Assembly: GCF_014109765.1 (NCBI RefSeq)
Contig: NZ_CP059139.1
Coordinates: 2,046,001-2,110,000, forward strand
Source of the DNA: Pseudomonas berkeleyensis
GTDB taxonomy: Bacteria; Pseudomonadota; Gammaproteobacteria; Pseudomonadales; Pseudomonadaceae
Length of the DNA stretch: 64,000 nt
Direction: 5' to 3'
The notes below the pieces were generated by a model, which saw only the letters and a list, made by a program, of their open reading frames with translations, was not told the DNA's origin and made no database searches. A program made the translations under genes and the position numbers. Of this stretch, positions 40,544-49,871 are shown one piece after another (within the stretch, counting starts at the first letter, position 1; each line of letters starts with the position of its first letter).

Positions 40544-41515
40544 ATGTCGCATGCATTTCCCCAGCCCCTCGATGCTTACCAGGTACCGCGTTTCGCGGGC
40601 CTTCCTACGTTCATGCGCCTGCCGGCGTTCGAAGACCCCGCCCAGGTGCAGATCGCGCTGCTCGGCATTCCCTGGGACGGTGGCACGACCAACCGAGCCG
40701 GTGCACGGCATGGCCCGCGCGAGGTGCGCAATATGTCCAGCCTCATCCGCCGAGTACATCCGGTCACCGGGCTGTCACCCTACGATGCGGTTCGGGTTGG
40801 CGATCTCGGCGATGCCCCGGTCAATCCGATCGATCTGCTCGATGCCCTGAAGCGTATCGAGGGCTTTCTCGCGTCCATCCACGCGGCAGGTGCCGTGCCG
40901 CTGTCGGTCGGTGGCGACCATCTGGTGACGCTGCCGGTATTTCGCGCCATCGCCCGTCAGCGGCCGATCGGCATGGTGCATTTCGATGCCCATTCCGACA
41001 CCAACGACCGCTACTTCGGGGACAACCCCTACACCCATGGCACACCGTTTCGCCGTGCGGTCGAGGAGGGGCTGCTCGATCCCAAACGCACCGTGCAAAT
41101 CGGCATTCGTGGCTCGCTGGCGTCGGCCAGCGACACGGACTTCGCCGAGCAGGTCGGTATTCGCATCATCACCATGGAGGAGTTCGCCGATATCGGTGTC
41201 GAGGCCACGTTGCGCGAAGCCCGGCGGATCGTCGGCAACGAACCGACCTACGTCAGCTTCGATGTCGATGTGCTCGACCCGGCCTTCGCGCCCGGCACCG
41301 GTACGCCGGAGATCGGCGGCATGACCACGCTGCAGGCGCAGCAACTGATTCGCGGCCTGCGCGGGCTGAACCTGATCGGTGCCGATGTGGTGGAGGTCGC
41401 GCCGCCTTTCGATGTCGGCGGCTGTACCGCGCTGGTGGGGGCGACGATGCTGTTCGAACTGCTGTGCATCGTTGCCGAATCGGTGGCCGACCGGGCGCTG
41501 CAGACGCCCAAATGA
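40544..41515 (+). CDS. Agmatinase/guanidinobutyrase-family ureohydrolase
   Basis: A 323-residue binuclear-manganese ureohydrolase. Metal ligands are visible in GGDH (near 124-127), HFDAHSDTND (near 146-155) and SFDVDVLDPAFAPG (near 238-251). The family removes urea from agmatine, guanidinobutyrate, guanidinopropionate or similar compounds. The N-terminal block PRFAGLPTFMRLP resembles Pseudomonas GbuA/GpuA-type proteins as much as SpeB, so the exact substrate is uncertain. The gene sits after an amino-acid-type ABC importer and 43 bases before a LysR gene that may control it. Confidence 0.9.
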   Translation: MSHAFPQPLDAYQVPRFAGLPTFMRLPAFEDPAQVQIALLGIPWDGGTTNRAGARHGPREVRNMSSLIRRVHPVTGLSPYDAVRVGDLGDAPVNPIDLLDALKRIEGFLASIHAAGAVPLSVGGDHLVTLPVFRAIARQRPIGMVHFDAHSDTNDRYFGDNPYTHGTPFRRAVEEGLLDPKRTVQIGIRGSLASASDTDFAEQVGIRIITMEEFADIGVEATLREARRIVGNEPTYVSFDVDVLDPAFAPGTGTPEIGGMTTLQAQQLIRGLRGLNLIGADVVEVAPPFDVGGCTALVGATMLFELLCIVAESVADRALQTPK

Positions 41516-41558
41516 GGCACAATCCTCGCTCTGCTAACACTCGGATGGAACATCAGCG

Positions 41559-42449
41559 ATGCGAGGCAACCTGAGCGACGTGGACTTGCGCATGCTGCGC
41601 ACGTTCTGCGCCATCGTCGAGGCGGGCGGCTTCACGGCTGCCCAGGCGCGTCTCAACATCAGCCTACCGCGCCTCAGCGTGATCGTCCGCGATCTGGAGG
41701 TGCGCCTTGGTTATTCGCTGTGCAAGCGCGGCAAGTCCGGCTTCCAGCTGACGGAGCAAGGCCAGCAGACCTACGCCGCCGCTCAGGAGCTGTTCGCCAG
41801 CGTCTCGCATTTTCAGGATCGCACCACATCGCTCAGCCAGCGGCCGCGGGAGACCTTGTTGATCGGTGCGGTCGACGCCCTGGCCAGTTTCGAGGCGTTT
41901 CCGCTGGTGCGGGCCATCACCGCCTTGCGCAAGGTCACTCCGGAAACCGGCATCGAGCTGCACATCATGCGGCCGGACGAACTGGAGCAGGCCGTGCTGG
42001 ATGAGCGCCTGGAGCTGGCGGTCGGTGCGTTCCATCACCATCTCTCGGGGCTGAACTACACGCCCTTGTGTCGTGAGCGCAATGTGCTCTATTGCAGCGA
42101 TGCTCATCCGTTCTTCGCCATGAAGGACGAGCGCCTGAGTGTCGATATCCTGAGCGAAGCCGTTTATGTTGATCGTGGTTATCTGAGTGAAAGTCGGCGG
42201 CCACACCAGCTGCGCTTTCAGCATTTCGTCAATGCCTACACCATGGAAGCGACAGCGCTGCTGATATTTTCCGGCACCTACATCGGTTACCTGCCCACGC
42301 ACTATGCGCAGCCCTGGGTGGATCGCGGGCGTTTGCGGCCGATACGCCCCGACAGTCTGTCTTTCGAGGCGCAGTTCGAATGCATCGTGCGCCAGGGCCT
42401 GGAACAGAAGCCTGCGGTGAGTCGTCTGCAGGAGCTGTTGCTCGCCTAA
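41559..42449 (+). CDS. LysR-family transcriptional regulator
   Basis: A 296-residue regulator. The N-terminal helix-turn-helix (about 6-65) contains LRMLRTFCAIVEAGGFTAAQARLNISLPRLSVI in short overlapping form, and a substrate-binding domain follows from about residue 90. It differs slightly from common LysR proteins in carrying SLPRLSV where S-A-x-S-x-x-I is usual. It is embedded in the guanidino/polyamine cluster on the same strand and probably regulates it; the inducer is unknown. Confidence 0.9.
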   Translation: MRGNLSDVDLRMLRTFCAIVEAGGFTAAQARLNISLPRLSVIVRDLEVRLGYSLCKRGKSGFQLTEQGQQTYAAAQELFASVSHFQDRTTSLSQRPRETLLIGAVDALASFEAFPLVRAITALRKVTPETGIELHIMRPDELEQAVLDERLELAVGAFHHHLSGLNYTPLCRERNVLYCSDAHPFFAMKDERLSVDILSEAVYVDRGYLSESRRPHQLRFQHFVNAYTMEATALLIFSGTYIGYLPTHYAQPWVDRGRLRPIRPDSLSFEAQFECIVRQGLEQKPAVSRLQELLLA

Positions 42450-42578
42450 ACCTGAGAGCCCGTGGGTGAGTCCAGTCAGGCCGCCGCACGGCACTGCTTG
42501 AAATATTGAACGCCCGTTGCGTATGTTGTGTCACTGCCCGTCGCTCGACGGACTTCCAATGGCAAAGGACAACAGCAG

Positions 42579-43922
42579 ATGAGCAACGACGGCCATCTTT
42601 CGCTGGAAACTCTCCTCAGTGGCATCGATGAAATCGACTGCGTGACCCCGGATCTCAATGGCGTGCCGCGCGGCAAGGTGATGACGGCCAGCGGCTTCAG
42701 CGAGGGGCGGCGTTTGCAACTGGCCCGCGGCGTCTTGTTGCAATGCATCATGGGAGGGTATCCGGCGGCGCGCTTCTACGGCAGCGATGACGGCGATCTC
42801 GTGCTCAATGCCGAGCCGAACCAGATTCATCGCCTGCCCTGGAGCGAGCCGCCACGCGCACTGGCCATCTGCGATGCGGACGAGCTGGATGGGAGCAGCT
42901 CCGGGCTGTCCACCCGTGCGTTGCTCAAACGCGTGCTGGCGCGTTACGCCGAGCATGGCTGGCAACCGGTGGTGGCCACCGAGCTGGAGTTCTTCGTCTT
43001 CGCCGCCAATCCCGATCCGCAGCAGCCGTTCCAGCCGCCAGTGGGCCTGGATGGCCGTCGCGAGGATGGCGGTTCGGCGTTCAGTGTCAGCTCCGGCAAT
43101 GGCTTGCGACCATTCTTCACCGAGGTCTATCGCTGCATGGAGGCGCTTGGCCTGCCGCGCGATACCTTCATGCACGAGATGGGCGTCAGTCAGTTCGAGA
43201 TCAACCTGCTGCACGGCGATGCGCTGCAGCTTGCCGATCAGACCTTTCTGTTCAAGCACCTGCTCAAGGAGGTCGGCTTCAAGCACGGTTTGTCCGTGGT
43301 GTGCATGGCCAAACCCTTGGCGCACACGCCGGGTAGCTCCATGCATATCCATCAGAGCGTGGTGGAACAGGGGACGGGGCGCAACATATTCAGCAACGAG
43401 CTGGGCGAAGCGACGCCGGCCTTTTATCACTTCATCGGCGGTCAACAAGCGGCGCTGGCCGACTTCACGCTGCTGTTCGCACCGCATGTGAACTCCTACC
43501 AACGTCTGTGTCATCCCTATGCATCGCCGAACAATGCCTGCTGGTCTGCCGACAACCGTGCTGCTGGCCTACGCATTCCCGCTAGTGCGCCGGTGGCGCG
43601 GCGTGTGGAAAACCGCCTGCCGGGCGCAGATGCCAATCCATATCTGGCCCTGGCTGCCAGCCTGGCCGCCGGGCTGCACGGCCTGGAGCGCGAGCTGCAA
43701 CCCAGCACACCGATCCAGGGGGAGTTCGAGGTGCCGGAAGAATTGGCGTTACCCTGTACCATGCACGCTGCTATCGAGCGTCTGAAACGCAGCGAGTTGG
43801 CAATCGAACTGTTCGGTGCGGAATTCATCGAAGGTTACATCGCCAGCAAGACGCTGGAGCTGACCAGCTTCTACGATGAAATTACACCCTGGGAGCGCCG
43901 TGTTCTGGCCGCACAAGCCTGA
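42579..43922 (+). CDS. Glutamine-synthetase-like gamma-glutamylpolyamine synthetase
   Basis: A 447-residue type I glutamine-synthetase homologue of the PuuA/SpuI class. Catalytic-domain blocks include ATELEFFVF, GSSMHIHQSV, YASPNNACWSADNRAAGLRIP and NPYLALAASLAAGL. The N-terminal beta-grasp region is short, as in PuuA-type enzymes, and the adenylylation site of GlnA is not seen. Such enzymes ligate glutamate to putrescine or related amines. With the ureohydrolase upstream, an agmatine-to-putrescine-to-gamma-glutamylputrescine route is plausible. The ATG at 42579 has AAAGGA about nine bases upstream. Confidence 0.88.
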   Translation: MSNDGHLSLETLLSGIDEIDCVTPDLNGVPRGKVMTASGFSEGRRLQLARGVLLQCIMGGYPAARFYGSDDGDLVLNAEPNQIHRLPWSEPPRALAICDADELDGSSSGLSTRALLKRVLARYAEHGWQPVVATELEFFVFAANPDPQQPFQPPVGLDGRREDGGSAFSVSSGNGLRPFFTEVYRCMEALGLPRDTFMHEMGVSQFEINLLHGDALQLADQTFLFKHLLKEVGFKHGLSVVCMAKPLAHTPGSSMHIHQSVVEQGTGRNIFSNELGEATPAFYHFIGGQQAALADFTLLFAPHVNSYQRLCHPYASPNNACWSADNRAAGLRIPASAPVARRVENRLPGADANPYLALAASLAAGLHGLERELQPSTPIQGEFEVPEELALPCTMHAAIERLKRSELAIELFGAEFIEGYIASKTLELTSFYDEITPWERRVLAAQA

Positions 43923-43963
43923 CGCCATTCCCGGTTTCCGTGCACAAGGAGCTTTACCCACCA

Positions 43964-45283
43964 ATGCGATTGATCTGGAAGTCATTCCGCTCGCTGTACT
44001 TTGCCACCCTGCTCATGTTGCTCGGCTCCGGTTTGCTCAGTACTTATCTGGCCTTGCGTCTGGCCGATACGGTGGATGGTCTGTGGGTCGGTGCGCTGAT
44101 GGCGGCCAACTATTTCGGTCTGGTGCTCGGCGGCAAGCTGGGGCATCGGCTGATCGGTCGGGTAGGGCACATTCGCGCCTATGTTGCCTGCGCCGGGGTG
44201 GTCACCGCCGCGGTGCTTGGTCACGGTCTGGTGGAGTGGCTGCCGTTCTGGCTGTTCCTGCGCATGCTGGTAGGCCTGGGCATGATGTGCCAGTACATGG
44301 TGATCGAGAGCTGGCTCAACGAGCAGGCTGAAGCGAAGCAGCGTGGCCTGGTGTTTAGTGGGTATATGGCAGCGTCCTACCTGGGGCTGATTCTCGGGCA
44401 ACTGACCCTGGTGGTGCATCCGACGCTGGGGCTGGAGTTGCTGATGCTGGTCGCCCTGTGCTTTGCCCTGTGCCTGGTGCCCGTGGCGCTGACGCGACGT
44501 CTGCACCCGGCGCCTTTGCATCCGGCGCCGCTGGAGCTGCGCTTCTTCCTCAGTCGTGTGCCGTTGTCGCTGACCACGATTTCGGTGGCCGGTCTGCTGA
44601 TCGGCTCTTTCTATGGTCTGGCGCCCTTGTACGCCACGCGTATGGGCCTTTCCACCGAAGAGGTGGGCCTGTTCATGGGTAGCTGCATTCTGGCAGGTCT
44701 GCTGGTGCAGTGGCCGTTGGGCTGGCTGTCGGATCGTCATGACCGCGTACGCCTGATCCGCGGCTGTGCGGTATTGCTGCTGCTGGCAGCGCTGCCGCTG
44801 GCTGCGTTGCCCGAGGTTTTCCTGGGGTTGCTGATCGTCGTCGGTTTTCTGGTCAGCCTGATGCAGTTCAGCCTATACCCGCTGGCGGTGGCACTGGCCA
44901 ATGACCATGTCGAGCCGGAGCGACGCGTATCGCTGACCGCCATGCTACTGGTCACCTTTGGCGTAGGTGCCTGCATTGGCCCGCTGCTGACGGGCGTGTT
45001 GATGCGCTTCTACGGGGCCAACATGCTGTACGTGTTCGTTTGCGTCTGCGCGTTGATCCTGATCTGGCGAATTCGCCCCGAAGTGGTCACCCACCTGCAT
45101 CAGGTGGATGATGCGCCGCTGCAGCACATGGCCATGCCGGGTAATGTCACCAGCTCACCGCTGGTCGCGGCGCTCGATCCGCGGGTCGACGAGCAAACGG
45201 TGCAGGAACAGATGCAAGAACCGGCCGCAGCGGCAGCCGAGGTCAACGAGCAGAACGAGCAAGAGTCACGGGCAGCCCAATAG
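43964..45283 (+). CDS. MFS transporter (YcaD-like)
   Basis: A 12-helix major facilitator of about 439 residues. It has the conserved loop GGKLGHRLIGRVGHIRAY between helices 2 and 3 and GWLSDRHDRVRLIRG in the second half. A hydrophilic Gln/Glu/Ala-rich tail of about 55 residues follows the last helix. Substrate is unknown; position suggests efflux or uptake linked to the preceding amine cluster. The ATG at 43964 is preferred, with AAGGAG 13 bases upstream; a GTG at 43940 lies before that ribosome site. It converges on flgZ with a 16-base gap. Confidence 0.85.
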   Translation: MRLIWKSFRSLYFATLLMLLGSGLLSTYLALRLADTVDGLWVGALMAANYFGLVLGGKLGHRLIGRVGHIRAYVACAGVVTAAVLGHGLVEWLPFWLFLRMLVGLGMMCQYMVIESWLNEQAEAKQRGLVFSGYMAASYLGLILGQLTLVVHPTLGLELLMLVALCFALCLVPVALTRRLHPAPLHPAPLELRFFLSRVPLSLTTISVAGLLIGSFYGLAPLYATRMGLSTEEVGLFMGSCILAGLLVQWPLGWLSDRHDRVRLIRGCAVLLLLAALPLAALPEVFLGLLIVVGFLVSLMQFSLYPLAVALANDHVEPERRVSLTAMLLVTFGVGACIGPLLTGVLMRFYGANMLYVFVCVCALILIWRIRPEVVTHLHQVDDAPLQHMAMPGNVTSSPLVAALDPRVDEQTVQEQMQEPAAAAAEVNEQNEQESRAAQ

Positions 45284-45299
45284 CGGCTGCCGCGCTGTT

Positions 45300-46049
45300 T
45301 CAGAAGGGGCCGTCGCTCTCGGTGCGGCGTGCTTCACGCTGCAGCTGATAGACGAAGCGCTCGACCTGGCGTTGCTCCAGGCCATTCATGCGGTGGAAGC
45401 GGGTGCCGACGAAGGTCATGTCGACCTTGTCTTCGTATTGCACATGGCGCAGTTCCACGGCGCAGGTCATCGCGCCGAAGGGCAGTTGCGCGGTGAGGCG
45501 CTCGTGTACCTGACCGTTGCTCAATTGCTGGGTGAGGTTGCCGGCGAAACGCAGCTTGCAGCCGGTGGCGGAAATATCCAGCAGGTGACCGGGAATGGGT
45601 TCGCGCAGTTTGTCGCCATTGAGCACGACCTTGACCAGGTCGCTTTGCTTGAGTGGTGCACGAAACGCACTACGGCGCTGGTGGTAAATCACTTCCTGCG
45701 GTAGCGGCGCCCAGTAGCAGGGGGCGCCTTCGAACTCGCCTGGCTGTACGTCGTGCTCGCAGCTCCAGGCCACGCGTACACCATCGCGGAACGCTTCGAC
45801 CTTGAAACCCTCGCCTTGCTTGAAGAAGCGTTCGCCATCGTTCGGGATGATTTCATCGAGGGCGATGCGAGCCCGATCGCGGTCGATCTCTACCAGGTAG
45901 CTCTGAAAACGCTGGCTGCGATCCTTAAACTGGATCACCAGCGGATCATGGTTCTGTTGCAATTGGCGCAGGGTGGCAATGATCTCCACGGGTGCCTTGA
46001 GCACCTTTGGCGGCTGGGGGCCGCTCTCGTCGTTGAACGCGCTGGACAC
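45300..46049 (-). CDS. flgZ: FlgZ/YcgR c-di-GMP-responsive flagellar brake
   Basis: A 249-residue two-domain protein. The N-terminal YcgR domain covers about 15-115 and the C-terminal PilZ domain about 120-240. The c-di-GMP motifs are visible: RRSAFR (the RxxxR arm) and DISATG (the D/NxSxxG part). In pseudomonads FlgZ binds c-di-GMP and slows the flagellar motor. It follows flgM and flgN on the same strand, the standard Pseudomonas arrangement. Length is normal. Confidence 0.93.
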   Translation of the reverse strand: MSSAFNDESGPQPPKVLKAPVEIIATLRQLQQNHDPLVIQFKDRSQRFQSYLVEIDRDRARIALDEIIPNDGERFFKQGEGFKVEAFRDGVRVAWSCEHDVQPGEFEGAPCYWAPLPQEVIYHQRRSAFRAPLKQSDLVKVVLNGDKLREPIPGHLLDISATGCKLRFAGNLTQQLSNGQVHERLTAQLPFGAMTCAVELRHVQYEDKVDMTFVGTRFHRMNGLEQRQVERFVYQLQREARRTESDGPF

Positions 46050-46144
46050 AGTTCGGAACTCTCCGAGTCAAAAGACTACAACGGCACTAGCATACTGGCT
46101 AAGTGCCTGCATGTCCCTGTGCTTTTCGCTTGTCGGTAGGGGGC

Positions 46145-46612
46145 TCAGGCCTGACTGAGTGGCCTCTGCTGCGCGATTCTAGCGGCACTGCCACGACTGT
46201 CATAGAGGCCAGGCGTTTCGCCGCCGCGCAGAATGCCGAGAACGCTGCGCACCGATGCCTGGTTGGCGCGCACCAGGCGGCCATTGCGCAGATTGGCTTC
46301 CTGGCAGCGTTGCAGCAGGTTGGACAGTTCTTCGCTGCGAGCCAGCAACTGCTCACCCTGGGTGGAGTTCGCTGCCAGGGCGCTCAGTCCGTCACGATCT
46401 GCGCTCAGACCAGCGCTCTGCAGCAGGCGGCTGCGTTCGTTGCCATGCTGCTGAAGCAGGGCAAGCAGGGGTTGTTTGTCATTGAGCAGGCCGTCGAGAC
46501 GCGGCAGATCACGTTCGCTCAGGGCCTGGAATTCGGCGTCGATCAGCTCAAGCAGTTGCTCGGCGGTGCCGATATCGGTGGTGAACAGGTCAAGCAGGGC
46601 TGTGTCGTGCAT
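46145..46612 (-). CDS. flgN: FlgN export chaperone for FlgK/FlgL
   Basis: A 155-residue, largely helical protein rich in Leu, Gln and Glu, with the FlgN-family opening (LLDLFTTDIGTAEQLLELIDAE). FlgN holds the hook-associated proteins FlgK and FlgL before export. It lies 50 bases after flgM and is presumably in the same transcript. Both FlgK and FlgL are encoded further on in the window. Confidence 0.9.
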   Translation of the reverse strand: MHDTALLDLFTTDIGTAEQLLELIDAEFQALSERDLPRLDGLLNDKQPLLALLQQHGNERSRLLQSAGLSADRDGLSALAANSTQGEQLLARSEELSNLLQRCQEANLRNGRLVRANQASVRSVLGILRGGETPGLYDSRGSAARIAQQRPLSQA

Positions 46613-46662
46613 GGCGGGCTCTTGGGGGTCGGGCGTCCAACACCCCCAGCGCAGCCCTGGGA

Positions 46663-46998
46663 CTAGCGCTGGGATTCGAAGTCGAGCAGTTTCTGAGCGA
46701 CGCGTTTGCTGTCGACCTGATAGCTGCCGTCAGCGATGGCCTGTTTCAATTGGGCCACACGCTCCTTGTTGACGATTGGCTGATCGCTCAGCTTTTCGCT
46801 GATTTTCTGCAACTGTTGTGCCTCACGGCTCAGTTGCACGGATTCACCGCTTTTTGCGGTGGTTTGTTCATCGCTGCCGGTGACAGGCGCTTTGTTCGGC
46901 TGTGCCGACTCGCTGCGATTGCCAGCCTGAGTCGAGCCGGTACGTCCCGCATTGGCGGGCGTATTGGCGTTGTTCAGCCGGTTGAAGTCGATGACCAT
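46663..46998 (-). CDS. flgM: FlgM anti-sigma-28 factor
   Basis: A 111-residue, charged, mostly disordered protein. It starts [10 protein letters not shown] and has the conserved C-terminal binding helices ([33 protein letters not shown]). FlgM holds FliA until the hook is complete and FlgM is exported. The ATG at 46998 has GAGG nine bases upstream; a longer open frame to 47049 would run into the promoter. A near-perfect FliA promoter lies 40 bases upstream. Confidence 0.94.
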   Translation of the reverse strand: MVIDFNRLNNANTPANAGRTGSTQAGNRSESAQPNKAPVTGSDEQTTAKSGESVQLSREAQQLQKISEKLSDQPIVNKERVAQLKQAIADGSYQVDSKRVAQKLLDFESQR

Positions 46999-47038
46999 GA
47001 TGCAAAACCTCAGACGATATGGTGGACGCTTGCCAAGC

Positions 47039-47065
47039 TTTTCGGCCACTGCCGAGAAAACTTTA
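47039..47065 (-). promoter_or_regulatory. Sigma-28 (FliA) promoter of flgM
   Basis: The minus strand reads TAAA, 15 bases, GCCGAAAA, one mismatch from the FliA consensus TAAA-N15-GCCGATAA. It is spaced well for the flgM start at 46998. Confidence 0.85.
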
Positions 47066-47132
47066 GGGCTAATTTCATGCGTCAGAAAACAGTGTAGGTG
47101 ATCGCCAAGCCATTACGTTACAAGAAACATGC

Positions 47133-47897
47133 CTATATGGACACTTCCACCTGTCCCGGGCCGACCACGCGGGCACGAATCACCCGTTGCGAGCGCAGGT
47201 TGCGGACATTGATCTGCTGACCAGGAGCACCGTCCGTCAGGGCTTCACCCGGCATGCGCACGTTCACGGTGGTGCCGCGCGCGCTGATGACCACCTGATC
47301 GCCGCGGCGCACCACCTCGGCGATTTGCAGATGGTTGGGGGCCAGAACCTGGTCTCCACCTAACTGCCGCGTCAATTTCTTGCCGATTGCCTGTGCTGGG
47401 TCGGTCAGGAAGTTCTGACCGAGCTGCCCCACATCGCGTTCCACCAAGCTCAGATCCGCCGCTTTGACTACGCTCATGCGCTTGAGTGGGCGGGTGAGTA
47501 CGACGACCGCACGGTACAGGCGTACCTCGCCAGGTACGAATACGGTCCAGGGGGCGCTGCCGTCGCAACGTACGCGGGTGGTGACGCGGCCCAGGGGCTG
47601 CGCCGGGCTTTCCAGCGTCGTCGTCAGTGGTTGATCGCAAAGCGGTAGACGCAACCGCGGGTCGAGACGATTGACGCGAATCTCATGGCGGCCCTGGATT
47701 TCGCTACGCTGTAGATATTCAGTGGTCGCCTGCTCAAGAAAGGCTTCGGTGGCGCCGATAAGCTGTTCGGTGCTGGTAAAGGTCGCCGCCGCGGTACCGC
47801 TGTAGCCGATTGCCGGCAAAGCGAGTAAAACGGGCAAAGGGGCAAGGCACTTTGCCAGTAGCTGACGGAATGATGACGTTCTTGGCTTCATGACCAA
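47133..47897 (-). CDS. flgA: FlgA P-ring assembly chaperone
   Basis: A 254-residue periplasmic protein with a signal peptide (about 1-38). The C-terminal SAF-type region includes VVKAADLSLVERDVGQLG, the GKKLTRQLGGDQVLAPNHL block and VRNLRSQRVIRARVVGPGQVEV. It aids assembly of the P ring made by FlgI. The start is ATG-GTC-ATG; a start at the second ATG (47891) would drop two residues. It is divergent from cheV and upstream of flgM on the minus strand. Confidence 0.92.
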   Translation of the reverse strand: MVMKPRTSSFRQLLAKCLAPLPVLLALPAIGYSGTAAATFTSTEQLIGATEAFLEQATTEYLQRSEIQGRHEIRVNRLDPRLRLPLCDQPLTTTLESPAQPLGRVTTRVRCDGSAPWTVFVPGEVRLYRAVVVLTRPLKRMSVVKAADLSLVERDVGQLGQNFLTDPAQAIGKKLTRQLGGDQVLAPNHLQIAEVVRRGDQVVISARGTTVNVRMPGEALTDGAPGQQINVRNLRSQRVIRARVVGPGQVEVSI

Positions 47898-47968
47898 TGC
47901 AAAGCAAGCCCCGTGCCGCCTGCTAGGCTGCTAGGGGTAGGCGTTACTAGACAAGAAGGAGTCCGGGC

Positions 47969-48901
47969 ATGGCCGGGTTGATGGATTCGGTTAACCAGCG
48001 CACTCAGCTGGTAGGGCAGAACCGTTTGGAGTTGTTGTTGTTCCGCCTGGAAGGCCCACAGCTTTATGGCATCAACGTATTCAAGGTGAAGGAGGTGCTG
48101 CAGTGCCCCAACCTCACCATCATGCCCAAATCCAGTCGGGTCGTGCGGGGGGTCGCCAATATCCGTGGCGGTACCATCCCGATTCTCGACCTGTCCATCG
48201 CCACGGGGCGGGCACCGCTGGAAGATCTGAAGACCAGCTTCGTGATCATCACCGAGTACAACACCAAGGTTCAGGGCTTTTTGGTGCGTTCGGTGGAGCG
48301 CATCGTCAACATGAACTGGGAAGAGATCCATCCGCCACCCAAGGGCACTGGGCGCGATCATTACCTGACCGCGGTCACGCGGCTCGACCAGCAACTGGTC
48401 GAGATCATCGACGTGGAGAAGATTCTGGCCGAGGTGGCGCCCACCTCCGAAGTGATCTCCGCAGGCGTCATCGATGATCAGGTGCAGAGTCAGGCGGTGA
48501 CCAAGCATGTGCTGATCGTCGATGACTCCTCGGTGGCGCGCAAGCAGGTGTCGCGCTGCCTGCAGACCGTCGGTGTTGAGGTGACCGCCCTGAACGATGG
48601 GCGTGAGGCGCTCACTTTCCTCAAGAAAATGGCGGATGAGGGGCGTTATCCCGACAAGGAACTGCTGATGCTGATTTCCGACATCGAGATGCCGGAAATG
48701 GACGGTTATACCCTGACTACGGAGATTCGTAGCGATCCACGCATGCAGAAGCTGCATATCCTCCTGCATACTTCGCTTTCCGGTGTGTTCAACCAGGCAA
48801 TGGTGAAGAAGGTCGGCGCTGACGACTTCCTCGCCAAGTTCAAGCCAGATGATCTGGCAGCGCGCGTGGTCGATCGTATCCGGGTATCGGATGGGGGCTG
48901 A
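47969..48901 (+). CDS. cheV: CheV chemotaxis coupling protein (CheW-REC)
   Basis: A 310-residue hybrid. An N-terminal CheW domain (about 15-160; LFRLEGPQLYGINVFKVKEVL, VRGVANIRGGTIPILDL) is followed by a receiver domain (about 180-305) with VDDSSVAR and the phosphoacceptor Asp near 238 in SDIEMPEMDG. CheV couples receptors to CheA and helps adaptation. GAAGGAG lies upstream of the ATG. It is followed by cheR, as in other pseudomonads. Confidence 0.95.
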   Translation: MAGLMDSVNQRTQLVGQNRLELLLFRLEGPQLYGINVFKVKEVLQCPNLTIMPKSSRVVRGVANIRGGTIPILDLSIATGRAPLEDLKTSFVIITEYNTKVQGFLVRSVERIVNMNWEEIHPPPKGTGRDHYLTAVTRLDQQLVEIIDVEKILAEVAPTSEVISAGVIDDQVQSQAVTKHVLIVDDSSVARKQVSRCLQTVGVEVTALNDGREALTFLKKMADEGRYPDKELLMLISDIEMPEMDGYTLTTEIRSDPRMQKLHILLHTSLSGVFNQAMVKKVGADDFLAKFKPDDLAARVVDRIRVSDGG

Positions 48902-48945
48902 AGGGGCGACCTTCGGCGAACGTTATGGTAGGTGAGGCGGCACTA

Positions 48946-49773
48946 GTGTCTTCAGGTAATTTGGATTTCGAGCAGTTCCGGACTTTCCTGGAAAAGGCCT
49001 GCGGTATTTTGCTTGGTAGCAACAAGCAGTACCTGGTCTCCAGCCGTCTGAACAAGCTGATGGAACAGAACGGCATCAAGACCCTGGGTGAGCTGGTGCA
49101 GCGCATGCAAAGCCAGCCGCGCGGAGGGCTGCGTGAGCAGGTCGTCGATGCCATGACCACCAACGAGACCCTGTGGTTTCGCGACACCTACCCCTTCGAG
49201 GTGCTCAAGAGCCGTGTGCTGCCGGAGTTGATCAAGGCCTATCCGGCCCAGCGCCTGCGCATCTGGTCGGCGGCATGCTCGTCCGGTCAGGAGCCTTACT
49301 CCTTGTCGATGTCCATCGACGAGTTCGAGCGCACCAACCTCGGTCAGCTCAAGGCCGGTGTGCAGATCGTTGCCACCGACCTTTCGCCATCCATGCTCAG
49401 CAATTGCAAATCCGGTGAATACGACAGCCTGGCGATGGGCCGTGGCCTGTCCCAGGAGCGTCTGCAGCGTTACTTCGATCCCAAGGCGCCTGGGCGCTGG
49501 CAGGTCAAGGCGCCGATCAAGAGTCGCGTCGAGTTTCGTCCGCTCAACCTGCTCGACAGTTATGCGGCGCTGGGCAAGTTCGACATCGTGTTCTGCCGCA
49601 ACGTACTGATCTACTTCTCGGCTGAAGTGAAGAAGGACATCCTCACGCGCATTCATGCCACCCTCAAGCCGGGCGGCTATCTGTTCCTCGGGGCTTCCGA
49701 GGCGCTCAATGGCCTGCCGGAGAAGTACCAGATGGTGCAGTGCAGCCCAGGGATCATCTACAAGGCCAAATAG
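48946..49773 (+). CDS. cheR: CheR chemotaxis methyltransferase
   Basis: A 275-residue SAM-dependent methyltransferase that methylates glutamates of chemoreceptors. It has a helical CheR_N domain (about 5-60), then the SAM-binding core (LRIWSAACSSGQEPYSLSM, IVATDLS, FCRNVLIYF, PGGYLFLGASEAL). I take the GTG at 48946 because GGTGAGG lies eight bases upstream and Pseudomonas CheR proteins begin close to SSGNLDFEQF; the ATG at 48925 lacks a ribosome site. A terminator follows, so cheVR probably forms its own unit ahead of the flgBCDE promoter. Confidence 0.93.
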   Translation: MSSGNLDFEQFRTFLEKACGILLGSNKQYLVSSRLNKLMEQNGIKTLGELVQRMQSQPRGGLREQVVDAMTTNETLWFRDTYPFEVLKSRVLPELIKAYPAQRLRIWSAACSSGQEPYSLSMSIDEFERTNLGQLKAGVQIVATDLSPSMLSNCKSGEYDSLAMGRGLSQERLQRYFDPKAPGRWQVKAPIKSRVEFRPLNLLDSYAALGKFDIVFCRNVLIYFSAEVKKDILTRIHATLKPGGYLFLGASEALNGLPEKYQMVQCSPGIIYKAK

Positions 49774-49796
49774 GCGCAAGGCATGTTTGGTACAGC

Positions 49797-49821
49797 AACG
49801 GGAGGCCTTTGGCCTCCCGTT
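49797..49821 (+). terminator. Intrinsic terminator after cheR
   Basis: An 11-bp stem (AACGGGAGGCC / GGCCTCCCGTT) with loop TTT, followed by TTGCGTTTCC. It lies 23 bases after the cheR stop. Confidence 0.85.
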
Positions 49822-49871
49822 TGCGTTTCCAGAGCTGGAAATGACGGTTCGGTTGCACGTGACCGGTTGGG

